Positions 9,447 to 18,447 are shown, numbered from the stretch's first letter. The stretch is DNA of 64,000 bases from Flavihumibacter fluminis (GCF_021491375.1 NZ_JAKEVY010000002.1:558001-622000); one strand, 5' to 3'. Made by a program: numbers and translations. Notes: generated by a model from the sequence alone, not told the origin.

Positions 9447-9478
9447 TTGACAATGCGGTTAATTTAGTAGTATTTTTA
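9447..9478 (+). promoter_or_regulatory. Promoter of the second secreted paralogue
   Basis: TTGACA at 9447-9452, an 18-bp spacer, then TATTTTTA at 9471-9478. Box sequences and spacing match the promoter at 7879-7910, and the following leader has the same TGATTCCAA, CCGTACC and AAAGCCAGT blocks, so promoter and leader were probably duplicated together with the gene. Confidence 0.6.
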
Positions 9479-9604
9479 TATCTGATTCCAATCTTCCTTT
9501 CAAAGCCTTCTAAAAAGAAAACTGACCAGCCGGTCCCCTTCCGTACCCAAGATCCCTCGTAAAGCCAGTTGAGTATTGATTTACATTCCATTAAATGTAC
9601 CGAC

Positions 9605-10774
9605 ATGGCCTTTAAACTATTTTCCCGCCTGAACAGGCGTATCTGTTTTGCAATTGCACTACTTTATCTGCTGAGCAATAACCTGTTTGCTCAAAATGCT
9701 GTTGATTTATCGGCACGTACTTCCCATGGCAGAAAAGCTTCCTGGATATCAGTTGAACATCTTTCTGTTTTCAACTCAGAAAAGGAGACAGGGAAGTATG
9801 ATAAGGCGGTAAGCCAGGGTGCTACCATATTATTTAAAACGCAATCTCCTGCAAAATACGCCAGGCAAACAGAAATACTGAGTGCAGAATTAAAGGATTG
9901 GAAAGGGGTTGAGCTTCGATCTGGTAAAGGAGTTCAGTTACTTACGCTCCAGCCAGATCAACTCATTAGTCTGCAATCTCTGCTGATGGGAAAAGTGTAT
10001 GATCCTACTTTTTTAAGGCAGGAGATTCTGTATACTGAAAATCTTTCACAGTCCTCCTTAAACCGGGAATTACTAAGCCAGGTGCTGGCTCTTCAACTTA
10101 ACCGGATGGTTATGAAAAATGAACTACTGGAAGAGTTTCGTATTGAATTTGACTCCTGGCTGGTTACACAACAAATGGACTTTTCAGGAAAAGAGTTAAG
10201 TCCTGGTGGAATGCCTTGTGGAAATGGGATGGATTCCAGGGTAGTGTATTCCTGGAAGTTTCCGACATCACTTCAGTCAATTCTCGGAACAGATAATACC
10301 GTTCGTGGTTTACAGGACCTTGCTGTGGAGGTTTTGGCAGGGAGCCGGTCGGTGTCTAAGTCGCAGGTTGAAGATATACTGCAGGGAGTCCGGATCATTA
10401 ATGAAGCCTTTGAATCTGGCAGGTATCTGCTGGGCTGGAGTGATCAGTTTATTACCTGTTCCAATAGCTGGATTCTGCGTTGGAAAATAAAGACACCTGC
10501 TCTTGAAGTGCCAGTGAGAGAAGATTCCTATACAACAAGGGCTAGTTTGAAAACTAAAGGAGGAGAGATTCGGTTAGAAGTGGATGCATTGGAAAGTTCA
10601 CGCGTGCTGATTGAATTATATACAGAAAGGGGGAGCAGGATAAAAAAATTCTATCATGATCGTTTAGACAAGGGAGCGCAATTGTCTTTTTTGATTGATA
10701 AGACTGGCGTTGCAGACGTTTTGATTTATAAAGTAACGGCCGAAGGAAGAACCTATTCGGGACTGATTCCCTAA
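9605..10774 (+). CDS. Secreted paralogue of the upstream protein, reduced sorting domain
   Basis: About 389 aa from ATG 9605 (MAFKLFSRLNRR), the start that gives a proper signal peptide ending LFAQ; an in-frame start at 9569 would only add 12 residues. The central region matches the preceding protein: ALQLNRM, DSWLVTQQ, SWKFPTSL, IINEAFESGRYLLGWSDQ, CSNSWILRWK. The C-terminal beta domain (VLIELYTERGSRIKKFY ... IYKVTAEGRTYSG) resembles a sorting domain but lacks the usual FPNP opening and the basic last residues, so T9SS export is uncertain. The DPP IV-like gene follows after 24 bp. Function unknown. Confidence 0.65.
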   Translation: MAFKLFSRLNRRICFAIALLYLLSNNLFAQNAVDLSARTSHGRKASWISVEHLSVFNSEKETGKYDKAVSQGATILFKTQSPAKYARQTEILSAELKDWKGVELRSGKGVQLLTLQPDQLISLQSLLMGKVYDPTFLRQEILYTENLSQSSLNRELLSQVLALQLNRMVMKNELLEEFRIEFDSWLVTQQMDFSGKELSPGGMPCGNGMDSRVVYSWKFPTSLQSILGTDNTVRGLQDLAVEVLAGSRSVSKSQVEDILQGVRIINEAFESGRYLLGWSDQFITCSNSWILRWKIKTPALEVPVREDSYTTRASLKTKGGEIRLEVDALESSRVLIELYTERGSRIKKFYHDRLDKGAQLSFLIDKTGVADVLIYKVTAEGRTYSGLIP

Positions 10775-10798
10775 CTTCAGGTCCCAATACTGAAGTTC

Positions 10799-12979
10799 AT
10801 GCGAATTTTTTTTCCCATTATTGCTTTATTCATTTCAGGTCAAGTTGTTTCCCAGCAGTCTCATCAGTGGGCTCCGGATGGAAAGGGATATTTTTCTGTG
10901 AAGGATAATGATATCCGTTATTATTCTTTGTCTGGCGGAAAGGATTCTATCTTCCTTTCGGCGGGTGAACTTACTCCTACCGGAACAACTTCGCCCATTA
11001 AGATAAAATCATGGAGTCTTTCCGAATCACAGGACCAGGTTTTACTATATACGAACGCAAAAAAGGTTTGGCGATATGAAACCAGGGGTGATTACTATCT
11101 CTTCAACCGTAAAACCCGGCAATTTAAAAAAACCGGAATTGGGTTCGCTCCCTCAACCCAACAATTTGCTAAACTCTCTCCGGATGGTAAAAAACTGGCC
11201 TATGTTGTTGAGTATAATCTGTATGTTGAAGACCTTGAGACGGGCGTTATTATTCAATTAACCAATGACGGATCACGTAAGCGCATCAACGGTACATTCG
11301 ACTGGGCTTATGAAGAAGAATTTTTTTGTCGCGATGGCTTTCGGTGGAGTCCCGACAGCAGGAAAATTGTTTTCTGGCAAATCAATGCTGGAGTAACCCG
11401 GGATTACTATATGCTAAATGCAACGGATTCAATCTATCCCCAGGTGATTCCGGTAGAATATCCGGTTGCAGGAGAAAAGCCATCTACATATCGAATCGGT
11501 GTGGTTGATATCACCAAATCCTCAACCCGCTGGATGCAGATCCCGGATGATCCTACATGGGGAACTTATCTGCCAAGGATGGAATGGGCAGCCAATTCGG
11601 ATGAACTGATTATGCAACACCTGGATCGAAAGCAGCAGGTATCAACAATCTTATTGGGTAATTCCATAACAGGAGAAACCCGGCCGATCTATATTGAAAG
11701 AGACAGTGCATGGATTGATATTTTGCCCTCCTGGGACCAGGATTATACCAACGGTGGGTGGGACTGGATAAAGAAGGGGGCCGCTTTTTTATGGGCATCA
11801 GAAAAAGACGGATGGAGGCACATATATGCCATCAGCAGAGATGGTAAATCCAGCCAGTTAATCACCCGGGGCGATTTTGATGTGATGGATATTGCGGCTG
11901 TGGATGAGAAGGGAAATTATCTTTACTATATTGCTAGTCCCCATAATGCGACCCAGCGTTATTTATACCGCAGTCGCCTCGATGGTAAAGGGGAAGCAGA
12001 ACGTGTAACACCAACCAATCAACCCGGAACACATTATTACGATATTGCCCCTGGTGCAAAATATGCGCATCACCAGTTTTCCAATCATTATATTCCACCT
12101 ATTGAAGAATATGTAGAGTTACCTAAACATGCTGCTTTAAATAAAGAAAGTGCAGTTGCGGAAGCATTGAAAACTGCGGATCCGGCATCCGTTCCGGTTC
12201 AGTTTTTTACTGTTCGTACAGTGGACGGGGTAGAGATGGATGGTTGGATGGCAAAGCCGGCAGGGTTTGATTCGACTAAAAAATACCCGGTAGTTTTTTA
12301 TGTTTATACGGAACCATGGGGGCAAACAGCAAAAGATGAATTTGGTGCTGGGTATAATCATCTTTACAAAGGCAGTTTGCTGCAGGATGGCTACATCTAT
12401 ATCAGCCTTGACAATAGGGGCACACCTGTTCCGAAGGGGAGGGCCTGGCGTAAATCGGTTTACCGGAAGATTGGGTTGGTAAATATCAGGGACCAGGCTA
12501 TGGCAGCAAAGGAAATTCTCAAGTGGAAGTATGTTGATGCCGAACGCGTGGCTGTATGGGGATGGAGTGGAGGTGGGTCTGCAACTCTGAATTTACTGTT
12601 CCAGTATCCTCAAATTTACAAAACCGGAATAGCTGTGGCTGCCGTGGCCAACCAGTTGACTTACGACAATATTTACCAGGAACGCTATATGGGATTACCC
12701 CAGGAAAACAGGGAGGATTTTATCAAGGGATCACCCATTACATATGCGAAAAACCTGCAAGGGAATTTACTGTATATCCATGGTACGGGGGATGATAATG
12801 TTCATTATAACAATGCTGAAATGCTGATTAATGAATTGGTAAAGTACAATCGGCCGTTTCAGTTCATGAGTTATCCGAACCGATCGCACAGCATTTCGGA
12901 AGGACCAGGAACGTTTGAACATCTGAGCCAATTGTATACGAATTTTTTAAGAACCTACTGTCCGCCCGGTGGTAGGTAA
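10799..12979 (+). CDS. Dipeptidyl peptidase IV-like serine peptidase, family S9
   Basis: A 726-aa secreted peptidase with a signal peptide (MRIFFPIIALFISGQVVSQ), an N-terminal eight-bladed propeller and a C-terminal alpha/beta hydrolase. The catalytic triad is visible: S590 in GWSGGGS, D665 or D666 in GTGDDNVHY, H697 in RSHSISEG. The dipeptidyl-peptidase Glu pair is in DWAYEEEF (E172-E174), which anchors the free N-terminus of substrates, so release of X-Pro or X-Ala dipeptides is expected. The length equals that of typical bacterial DPP IV. It lies 24 bp behind the second secreted paralogue and 11 bp before the DUF4126 gene. Confidence 0.9.
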   Translation: MRIFFPIIALFISGQVVSQQSHQWAPDGKGYFSVKDNDIRYYSLSGGKDSIFLSAGELTPTGTTSPIKIKSWSLSESQDQVLLYTNAKKVWRYETRGDYYLFNRKTRQFKKTGIGFAPSTQQFAKLSPDGKKLAYVVEYNLYVEDLETGVIIQLTNDGSRKRINGTFDWAYEEEFFCRDGFRWSPDSRKIVFWQINAGVTRDYYMLNATDSIYPQVIPVEYPVAGEKPSTYRIGVVDITKSSTRWMQIPDDPTWGTYLPRMEWAANSDELIMQHLDRKQQVSTILLGNSITGETRPIYIERDSAWIDILPSWDQDYTNGGWDWIKKGAAFLWASEKDGWRHIYAISRDGKSSQLITRGDFDVMDIAAVDEKGNYLYYIASPHNATQRYLYRSRLDGKGEAERVTPTNQPGTHYYDIAPGAKYAHHQFSNHYIPPIEEYVELPKHAALNKESAVAEALKTADPASVPVQFFTVRTVDGVEMDGWMAKPAGFDSTKKYPVVFYVYTEPWGQTAKDEFGAGYNHLYKGSLLQDGYIYISLDNRGTPVPKGRAWRKSVYRKIGLVNIRDQAMAAKEILKWKYVDAERVAVWGWSGGGSATLNLLFQYPQIYKTGIAVAAVANQLTYDNIYQERYMGLPQENREDFIKGSPITYAKNLQGNLLYIHGTGDDNVHYNNAEMLINELVKYNRPFQFMSYPNRSHSISEGPGTFEHLSQLYTNFLRTYCPPGGR

Positions 12980-12990
12980 CAGGTTGGAAA

Positions 12991-13563
12991 ATGCAAACAA
13001 CAGACCAACTAATTTTAGCCATATGTTTAGGTATATCCCTCAGTGCCTGCTGCGGTTTCAGGGTATTTCTACCCCTTTTGGTGACATCAATAGCCATGAA
13101 AGCAGGCTGGTTACCGGTAGCCGGATCTGAGGATTGGATGGGCAGCTGGACGGCCATCCTAAGTTTTGGGGTAGCTTCTCTGTTGGAAATCGGTGCTTAT
13201 TATATCCCGGTTTTGGATAATCTGCTCGACACCATTGCCACTCCTCTGGCAGTGGGAGCCGGCACCCTGCTGGCAGCCAGTTTTTTGCCGGTGGGGGACT
13301 GGGATCCGATGTTGCGTTGGGGACTCGGCATTGTGGCTGGTGGCGGAATGGCGGGTACCATTCAGTTGGGAACCAGTGCAATCCGGCTATTTTCCACGAA
13401 AACGACCGGGGGTACTGGGAATGTCCTGGTGGCTACAGGAGAGCATCTGACAGCCGGCATTGGCTCCATAATGGCCCTGTTGCTGCCAGTGCTTATGGCA
13501 ATTTTGGCGCTTTTAATGGTTATTTTTGTCTTTTACCGGTTATTTCGAAGGTCGAAAGTGTAA
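12991..13563 (+). CDS. DUF4126 family membrane protein
   Basis: A 190-aa hydrophobic protein with about five membrane segments. GISLSACCGFRVFLPLL at the N-terminus and YYIPVLDNLLDTIATPLAVGAG in the middle match the DUF4126 family; the C-terminus ends in a membrane segment and the basic tail YRLFRRSKV. The molecular role of the family is unknown. It is spaced 11 bp from the peptidase gene, so the two are probably co-transcribed. The rpsJ promoter begins about 18 bp after its stop codon. Confidence 0.75.
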   Translation: MQTTDQLILAICLGISLSACCGFRVFLPLLVTSIAMKAGWLPVAGSEDWMGSWTAILSFGVASLLEIGAYYIPVLDNLLDTIATPLAVGAGTLLAASFLPVGDWDPMLRWGLGIVAGGGMAGTIQLGTSAIRLFSTKTTGGTGNVLVATGEHLTAGIGSIMALLLPVLMAILALLMVIFVFYRLFRRSKV

Positions 13564-13580
13564 AATAGTTGGAAAAATCT

Positions 13581-13611
13581 TTTGTTGATTATGAAATGAC
13601 CGTTACCTTTG
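13581..13611 (+). promoter_or_regulatory. Promoter of the S10 ribosomal protein operon
   Basis: TTTG at 13581-13584, a 19-bp spacer, then TACCTTTG at 13604-13611: both boxes fit the Bacteroidota consensus (-33 TTTG, -7 TAnnTTTG) exactly. The predicted leader is about 25 nt before the rpsJ ATG at 13642. Confidence 0.85.
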
Positions 13612-13641
13612 CACTCCCAATTCAATTTTTGGATAATAGGT

Positions 13642-13947
13642 ATGTCACAGCGAATTAGAATCAAATTACAGTCTTACGATCACAACCTGGTGGATAAATC
13701 TGCCGAGAAGATCGTTAAAACAGTACGTAGCACCGGAGCAGTAGTTACAGGTCCTATTCCTTTGCCGACGCAAAAGAAAATTTTTACCGTACTGCGTTCT
13801 CCCCACGTTAATAAGAAAGCCCGTGAGCAGTTTCAGCTTTGCACGCACAAGCGTTTGCTGGACATTTACACTTCCTCTTCCCGTACTGTGGACGCACTGA
13901 GTAAGCTTGACCTGCCTTCAGGGGTTGAGGTTGAGATCAAGGCATAA
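13642..13947 (+). CDS. rpsJ: 30S ribosomal protein S10
   Basis: A 101-aa protein of normal length, with the S10 hallmarks [16 protein letters not shown] at the N-terminus, GPIPLPT in the middle loop and [16 protein letters not shown] at the C-terminus. S10 binds the 3' domain of 16S rRNA in the small-subunit head and, as NusE, takes part in antitermination. ATG 13642 (MSQRIRIK) is the conserved start; an upstream in-frame codon at 13609 lies inside the -7 box and can be excluded. It is the first gene of the operon but is separated from rplC by an unusual 365-bp gap. Confidence 0.97.
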   Translation: MSQRIRIKLQSYDHNLVDKSAEKIVKTVRSTGAVVTGPIPLPTQKKIFTVLRSPHVNKKAREQFQLCTHKRLLDIYTSSSRTVDALSKLDLPSGVEVEIKA

Positions 13948-14312
13948 CCGCCTGCTGTTTAAAGACAGTAAAAAAGTAAACAACTAGTTCTTATAAATAA
14001 CTGCCCTATCTCTCAATTCGGTTAAAGCGGAGAAAAGAGCGCTGGGGTTGGATGAAAAGGCAAATTCTTAGGAAAATCCTTTATCATTCATTAATTAGTA
14101 AAAGTAAATATGAACAAGCCGTTCAGGGTTTGTTTACTACTGGTACTTCTGAAGTCTGTCTCTTAAAGAGGTGGCCAAAAAAAGAAAAGGTCAGTAGCAA
14201 ACGGGGATTGAAGTCCATCCACCACCATTCCAGCAGGTCTGGAAATTCAGCTGTGTAGCAGTTGTTTAGGGTGGAATGTCCTTTTAACCATGCGGCACAA
14301 ATGGTAACTTAA
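13948..14312 (+). promoter_or_regulatory. 365-bp non-coding leader between rpsJ and rplC with predicted RNA structure
   Basis: No convincing gene: the open frame at 14052-14258 is basic, repeat-free and resembles nothing. Several complementary segments are visible: GTTTG 14128-14132 with CAAAC 14198-14202 and CTACTG 14137-14142 with CAGTAG 14192-14197, forming one interrupted stem; inside it CTCT 14160-14163 with AGAG 14167-14170; further on CCAG/CTGG near 14230-14242 and CAGCTG/CAGTTG near 14248-14264. No TAnnTTTG element stands out. A cis-acting leader that binds a ribosomal protein (L3, L4 or other) is plausible but unproven. Confidence 0.4.
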
Positions 14313-14930
14313 ATGAAAGGAATTATTGGAAAAAAAATTGGGATGACCAGCATCTTCAGTCCCGATGGCAAGCAAACTGCCTGCACTATTATCGAAGCTG
14401 GTCCGTGTGTCGTTACCCAGGTTAAGACAAAAGAAACCGACGGGTACAATGCTATCCAACTTGCATTCGGCGACAAGAAAGAGAAGAATACTACCAAAGC
14501 CGAAGCCAATCACTTCTCCAAGGCACAAACTGCTGCCAAACGTTTTGTAAAAGAATTTCGTGATTATTCCATAGAAAAAGCACTTGGTGAAACCATCACT
14601 GCAGAGATTTTCGCTGAAGGCGATAAGGTTGATGTGGTAGGTAATACCAAGGGTAAAGGTTTTCAGGGGGTTGTAAAGCGCCACGGATTCAGCGGGGTAG
14701 GTGAAGCCTCCCACGGTCAGCACGATCGTCAGCGTGCTCCGGGTTCTCTGGGTAACTCTTCTGATGCATCCCGCGTAATGAAGGGTATGCGTATGGCTGG
14801 TCGCATGGGGAATGACCGTGTGAAAATGAAAGGCCTGAAAGTTCTGAAAGTATTTCCTGAAAAGAATTATATCCTGGTGAGTGGTTCAGTTCCTGGCCAC
14901 AATGGTTCCATTGTTTTTATCCAGAAGTAA
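14313..14930 (+). CDS. rplC: 50S ribosomal protein L3
   Basis: A 205-aa early 23S rRNA-binding protein that reaches towards the peptidyl transferase centre. [13 protein letters not shown] opens the protein, and the central loop [15 protein letters not shown] and [13 protein letters not shown] are typical L3. At the position of the PrmB-methylated Gln of E. coli L3 (GSIGQ) this protein has Asn (GSLGN), so that modification should be absent. It is preceded by the long structured gap and followed by rplD after 20 bp. Confidence 0.97.
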   Translation: MKGIIGKKIGMTSIFSPDGKQTACTIIEAGPCVVTQVKTKETDGYNAIQLAFGDKKEKNTTKAEANHFSKAQTAAKRFVKEFRDYSIEKALGETITAEIFAEGDKVDVVGNTKGKGFQGVVKRHGFSGVGEASHGQHDRQRAPGSLGNSSDASRVMKGMRMAGRMGNDRVKMKGLKVLKVFPEKNYILVSGSVPGHNGSIVFIQK

Positions 14931-14950
14931 ACCATTTAATCTGAAGTACG

Positions 14951-15589
14951 ATGCAAGTAGATGTTTTAAATATACAAGGACAGAAAACCGGAAGAACCGT
15001 TGAGTTACCGGAAGAGATCTTCGGGATTGAACCCAATGATCACGTTATCTACCTCTCTGTAAAGCAATACCTGGCCGCACAGCGTCAGGGTACACATAAG
15101 GTAAAAACCCGTATGGAAGTTAAAGGTGCCAGTCGCAAACTGCACCGTCAGAAGGGTACAGGTGGTTCCCGTAAAGGTAACCTGCGTAACCCGCTCTATA
15201 AAGGTGGTGGTACCATTTTCGGACCTAAGCCCCGTGATTACAGCTTCAAGCTGAACCGCAAGGTGAAGGATCTGGCCAAGATGTCTGCACTGGCTTACAA
15301 AGCAAAAGAAAGTGCCATTGTAATCCTGGAAGATATCAGCATGGAAGCTCCTAAAACCAAAACGTTTACCGGTGTATTGAAGGCGCTGAATATTGCCGAT
15401 AAGAAAGCATTGTTTATCCTGCCAGAAAATGGTGAGAACGTTTACCTGAGCCTGCGTAACATTCCATCTGTGAATGCGAGCCTGCTGAGCGATATGAACA
15501 CGTATGATATCGTGAACGCACAGGTTCTGGTATTAAGTGAAAGTGCTGCCAATGTATTTACTGAAGCAGACGTAGAAGAAACCGCATAA
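14951..15589 (+). CDS. rplD: 50S ribosomal protein L4
   Basis: A 212-aa protein lining the exit tunnel; its extended loop carries HRQKGTGGSRKGNLRNP at about residues 64-80, the family signature. In enterobacteria L4 represses its own operon by binding the S10 leader; whether it does so here is unknown, but the long rpsJ-rplC gap is an obvious place to look. The C-terminal globular part (ALFILPENGENVYLSLRNI) is normal. It is 23 bp from rplW. Confidence 0.97.
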   Translation: MQVDVLNIQGQKTGRTVELPEEIFGIEPNDHVIYLSVKQYLAAQRQGTHKVKTRMEVKGASRKLHRQKGTGGSRKGNLRNPLYKGGGTIFGPKPRDYSFKLNRKVKDLAKMSALAYKAKESAIVILEDISMEAPKTKTFTGVLKALNIADKKALFILPENGENVYLSLRNIPSVNASLLSDMNTYDIVNAQVLVLSESAANVFTEADVEETA

Positions 15590-15612
15590 TCAAACATTCT
15601 AAATAGAAAGAA

Positions 15613-15912
15613 ATGAAACTTTCTGAAGTTCTGATAAAGCCCATCCTCACTGAAAAGGCAAATGCCCAGCAGGAAAGTCTGCGTCGCTTTGCTTTTAAAG
15701 TGGCGAGAAAGGCAAATAAACTGGAGATCAAAAAGGCGATTGAAACCTTTTATGGTGTAACTGTAGTAGATGTAAATACTGCCGTAATTCCCGGTAAAAA
15801 CAAAACCCGTTTTACAAAAGCTGGTTTCATCCAGGGCCGTAAGCCGGCTTACAAAAAGGCACTGGTAACCGTGGCTGAAGGTGAAACAATTGATTTGTAC
15901 GGAGCAGTTTAA
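15613..15912 (+). CDS. rplW: 50S ribosomal protein L23
   Basis: A 99-aa tunnel-exit protein that is the docking site for trigger factor and SRP. LIKPILTEKANAQQ at the start and NKLEIKKAIETFYGVTVVDVNT in the middle are family motifs. The C-terminal half holds the extended basic loop KNKTRFTKAGFIQGRKPAYKK. A heptad array begins 6 nt behind its stop codon, producing a 105-bp gap before rplB, larger than most gaps in this operon. Confidence 0.97.
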   Translation: MKLSEVLIKPILTEKANAQQESLRRFAFKVARKANKLEIKKAIETFYGVTVVDVNTAVIPGKNKTRFTKAGFIQGRKPAYKKALVTVAEGETIDLYGAV

Positions 15913-15918
15913 GAGTAG

Positions 15919-15946
15919 GTGAGACGTCAGACGTGAAACGTGAGAC
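15919..15946 (+). repeat. Heptad array B, four units, behind rplW
   Basis: GTGAGAC, GTCAGAC, GTGAAAC, GTGAGAC in direct succession, in sense orientation, 6 nt after the rplW stop codon and inside the ribosomal protein operon. Same family as the array at 4789-4830. The remaining 70 bp before rplB show no promoter or terminator. Confidence 0.85.
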
Positions 15947-16017
15947 GAAAAACCGAATAGAAACAAGAATAATTAAAGTAGTGCGACGCTGAAAAGTTCG
16001 CAGCAAAAAATAAGAAG

Positions 16018-16857
16018 ATGGCATTAAGAAAGTATAAACCGATGACAGCAGGTACGCGCTGGAGAATTGGAAACGCGTATGCTGAAATTACAACCAACGA
16101 GCCTGAGAAGAGTTTGTTGGAGAAAAAGAGTGGTACCGGTGGCCGTAACGCTCAGGGACGCAGAAGCATGCGTTACATTGGCGGTGGTCATGCGAAAATG
16201 TATCGTCTGGTTGATTTCAAACGCGATAAGAAAGACATTCCTGCAAAGGTTGCTTCTATCGAATACGATCCGAACCGTTCTGCTTTTATCGCCCTGTTGA
16301 ATTATGTAGATGGTGAGAAGCGTTATATTCTGGCTCCCCAGGGATTGCAGGTGGGTGCTGAAGTAATCAGTGGTGACGCAGTTGCTCCTGAACTCGGAAA
16401 CTCGCTCATGCTGAAAAACATGCCGCTGGGTACTGTAGTACATAATATTGAGATGCAGCCTGGTCAGGGTGGAAAGATTGCCCGCAGTGCTGGTACATCT
16501 GCACAGCTGAGCAACAAGGAAGAAAAGTACGCTGTATTGAAAATGCCTTCAGGGGAGTTGAGAAAAGTATTGATCAACTGTTATGCAACCGTAGGGGTAG
16601 CATCAAACAGCGATCATAACCTGCAGAGCATGGGTAAGGCTGGTAGAAATCGTTGGAAAGGTATTAAACCGCGTAACCGTGGTGTTGCGATGAACCCAGT
16701 TGATCACCCGATGGGTGGTGGTGAAGGTCGTGCATCCGGTGGACATCCGAGAAGCAGAACCGGTAAGTATGCAAAAGGTCTGAAGACCCGTAAGCACAAA
16801 GGCTCTGACAAACTGATTATCCAGCGTAAGAATGGTAAGAAGTTAGCCAATAAATAA
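16018..16857 (+). CDS. rplB: 50S ribosomal protein L2
   Basis: A 279-aa, highly conserved primary 23S rRNA-binding protein needed for subunit association and peptidyl transfer. The C-terminal [13 protein letters not shown] loop near residues 222-234 contains the His implicated in the peptidyl transferase centre; [11 protein letters not shown] follows. The protein starts [16 protein letters not shown], the usual Bacteroidota N-terminus. Length is normal. It is followed by rpsS after 35 bp. Confidence 0.98.
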   Translation: MALRKYKPMTAGTRWRIGNAYAEITTNEPEKSLLEKKSGTGGRNAQGRRSMRYIGGGHAKMYRLVDFKRDKKDIPAKVASIEYDPNRSAFIALLNYVDGEKRYILAPQGLQVGAEVISGDAVAPELGNSLMLKNMPLGTVVHNIEMQPGQGGKIARSAGTSAQLSNKEEKYAVLKMPSGELRKVLINCYATVGVASNSDHNLQSMGKAGRNRWKGIKPRNRGVAMNPVDHPMGGGEGRASGGHPRSRTGKYAKGLKTRKHKGSDKLIIQRKNGKKLANK

Positions 16858-16892
16858 TCTACAATCATCAATCAGCATTCTAAAATTTAGAT

Positions 16893-17162
16893 ATGGCTCG
16901 TTCAATTAAAAAAGGTCCTTACGTAGACGTAAAACTGGAGCAGAAGGTGTTGAATATGACCGAAGGTAAATCCAAGAAAGGGGTTATCAAAACCTGGAGT
17001 CGCCGTTCAACGATTACACCTGATTTCGTTGGTCACACGTTCGCAGTGCACAACGGCAACAAGTTCATCCCGGTTTATGTAACGGAGTTCATGGTAGGTC
17101 ACAAGCTTGGTGAATTTGCTCCTACCCGCAACTTCAAAGGACACTCTAGCAAGAAAATGTAA
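16893..17162 (+). CDS. rpsS: 30S ribosomal protein S19
   Basis: An 89-aa head protein of the small subunit that works with S13. [13 protein letters not shown] opens it, and [17 protein letters not shown] near the C-terminus is the S19 signature. A compact hairpin (17176-17198) lies between this gene and rplV. Confidence 0.98.
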   Translation: MARSIKKGPYVDVKLEQKVLNMTEGKSKKGVIKTWSRRSTITPDFVGHTFAVHNGNKFIPVYVTEFMVGHKLGEFAPTRNFKGHSSKKM

Positions 17163-17175
17163 TTAAATAAATGAT

Positions 17176-17198
17176 CCGCCCTGCTTCCGGCAGGGTGG
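17176..17198 (+). promoter_or_regulatory. Intercistronic hairpin between rpsS and rplV
   Basis: CCGCCCTGC (17176-17184) pairs with GCAGGGTGG (17190-17198) over 9 bp with one G-U pair; the loop is TTCCG. There is no T run, so it is not a standard terminator. It may stabilise or process the mRNA. Confidence 0.5.
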
Positions 17199-17217
17199 GT
17201 TAAAGAATCATAAAACA

Positions 17218-17553
17218 ATGGAAGCAGTAGCTAAACTGAGAAATTACCCCACATCGCCCAGAAAGATGCGTTTATTGGCTGACCTGGTGCGTGGCATGGA
17301 AGTAGAAAAGGCGCTGGCTGTGCTGGAGCACAATGCCAAGCATCCCGCTGTTCCTTTGCGCAAACTGGTAGTAAGTGCCATCAGCAACTGGAAGCAGGCA
17401 AACGAAGGTGGTGATGAGACCCAACTGGTTGTTAAGACCATTTTTGTGGACGGTGCAAGAACGCTGAAGCGTATGCGTCCGGCTCCCCAGGGTCGTGGTT
17501 ACCGTGTGCGCAAGCGTAGCAATCACGTAACTGTAGTTGTAGATACTAAATAA
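17218..17553 (+). CDS. rplV: 50S ribosomal protein L22
   Basis: A 111-aa tunnel-wall protein. [21 protein letters not shown] at the start and the C-terminal hairpin [20 protein letters not shown] are family hallmarks; the hairpin tip lines the tunnel constriction with L4. It starts ATG 17218 and runs to rpsC with a 31-bp gap. Confidence 0.97.
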   Translation: MEAVAKLRNYPTSPRKMRLLADLVRGMEVEKALAVLEHNAKHPAVPLRKLVVSAISNWKQANEGGDETQLVVKTIFVDGARTLKRMRPAPQGRGYRVRKRSNHVTVVVDTK

Positions 17554-17584
17554 TTCAATCGTATAAACTTAATATACCAAACAA

Positions 17585-18364
17585 ATGGGTCAGAAAACAA
17601 ATCCTATTGGTGCAAGGTTGGGAATCATCCGCGGTTGGGAAAGCAACTGGTTTGGCAGTAAAAAAGACTACTCGACCAAGTTGATTGAGGATCACAAGAT
17701 CCGTACCTACCTGATGGCTCGTATTAACAAGGGAGGAATCTCTAAAATTGTTATTGAGCGTACACTGGGTAAGCTGATTATCACCATCCATACGTCCAAG
17801 CCTGGAATCATCATAGGAAAAGGTGGTAACGAGGTAGATCGCATCAAGGAAGAATTGAAGAAGCTGACAGGTAAAGATGATGTTCAGATAAATATTCTGG
17901 AGATTCGTCGCCCTGAACTGGATGCCAACATCGTTGCCGACACCATCGCCAAGCAAATCGAGAACCGTATTAACTATAAGCGTGCCATCAAAATGGCGAT
18001 TGCCTCTGCGTTGCGTATGGGTGCTGAGGGAATCAAAGTGAAAGTAAGCGGTCGTTTGGGTGGAGCAGAAATTGCCCGTTCAGAAGAAATCAAACAGGGT
18101 CGTACTCCTTTGCATACACTTCGTATGGATATTGATTACGCTAATGTGTTTGCACTGACTGTATACGGTAAAATTGGTATCAAGGTTTGGATCTGTAAAG
18201 GAGAAGTATTGGCCAAGCGTGATCTGAACCCGAATTTCATCGGAGGTAAAGACAGTGGTCCGATGGGTGATCGTCGTGAGAGCAGGGGAGGTGATGACCG
18301 CAGAGGTGGTGGTGATCGTGACCGTAACCGCGGCGGCGGAGGCGGTGGACGCCGAAGAGGCTAA
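17585..18364 (+). CDS. rpsC: 30S ribosomal protein S3 with Gly/Arg-rich tail
   Basis: A 259-aa protein at the mRNA entry site with helicase-like function. The KH domain motif [18 protein letters not shown] lies at about residues 74-91, and the C-terminal S3 domain ends near residue 220 ([14 protein letters not shown]). It is followed by about 35 residues of Asp/Arg/Gly-rich low complexity ([19 protein letters not shown] then RRRG), an RGG-like tail not present in E. coli S3 that could add RNA contacts. A heptad array begins 7 nt after the stop codon. Confidence 0.97.
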   Translation: MGQKTNPIGARLGIIRGWESNWFGSKKDYSTKLIEDHKIRTYLMARINKGGISKIVIERTLGKLIITIHTSKPGIIIGKGGNEVDRIKEELKKLTGKDDVQINILEIRRPELDANIVADTIAKQIENRINYKRAIKMAIASALRMGAEGIKVKVSGRLGGAEIARSEEIKQGRTPLHTLRMDIDYANVFALTVYGKIGIKVWICKGEVLAKRDLNPNFIGGKDSGPMGDRRESRGGDDRRGGGDRDRNRGGGGGGRRRG

Positions 18365-18371
18365 TACCCAA

Positions 18372-18398
18372 GTAGACGTGAGACGTGAGACGTGAGAA
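18372..18398 (+). repeat. Heptad array C, three full units plus a 6-bp unit, behind rpsC
   Basis: GTAGAC (one base short), then GTGAGAC, GTGAGAC, GTGAGAA, in sense orientation, 7 nt after the rpsC stop codon. It lies in an 83-bp gap before rplP, again within the ribosomal protein operon. Confidence 0.8.
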
Positions 18399-18447
18399 GA
18401 CTTTACAGAATCTGATTTTAAAAAGAACATTGACAAATTAATATAAG

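Noticed and set aside
14052-14258. 68-codon frame between rpsJ and rplC
   Set aside because: No motif, no start signal, and it covers the predicted RNA stems; a leader is the simpler explanation.
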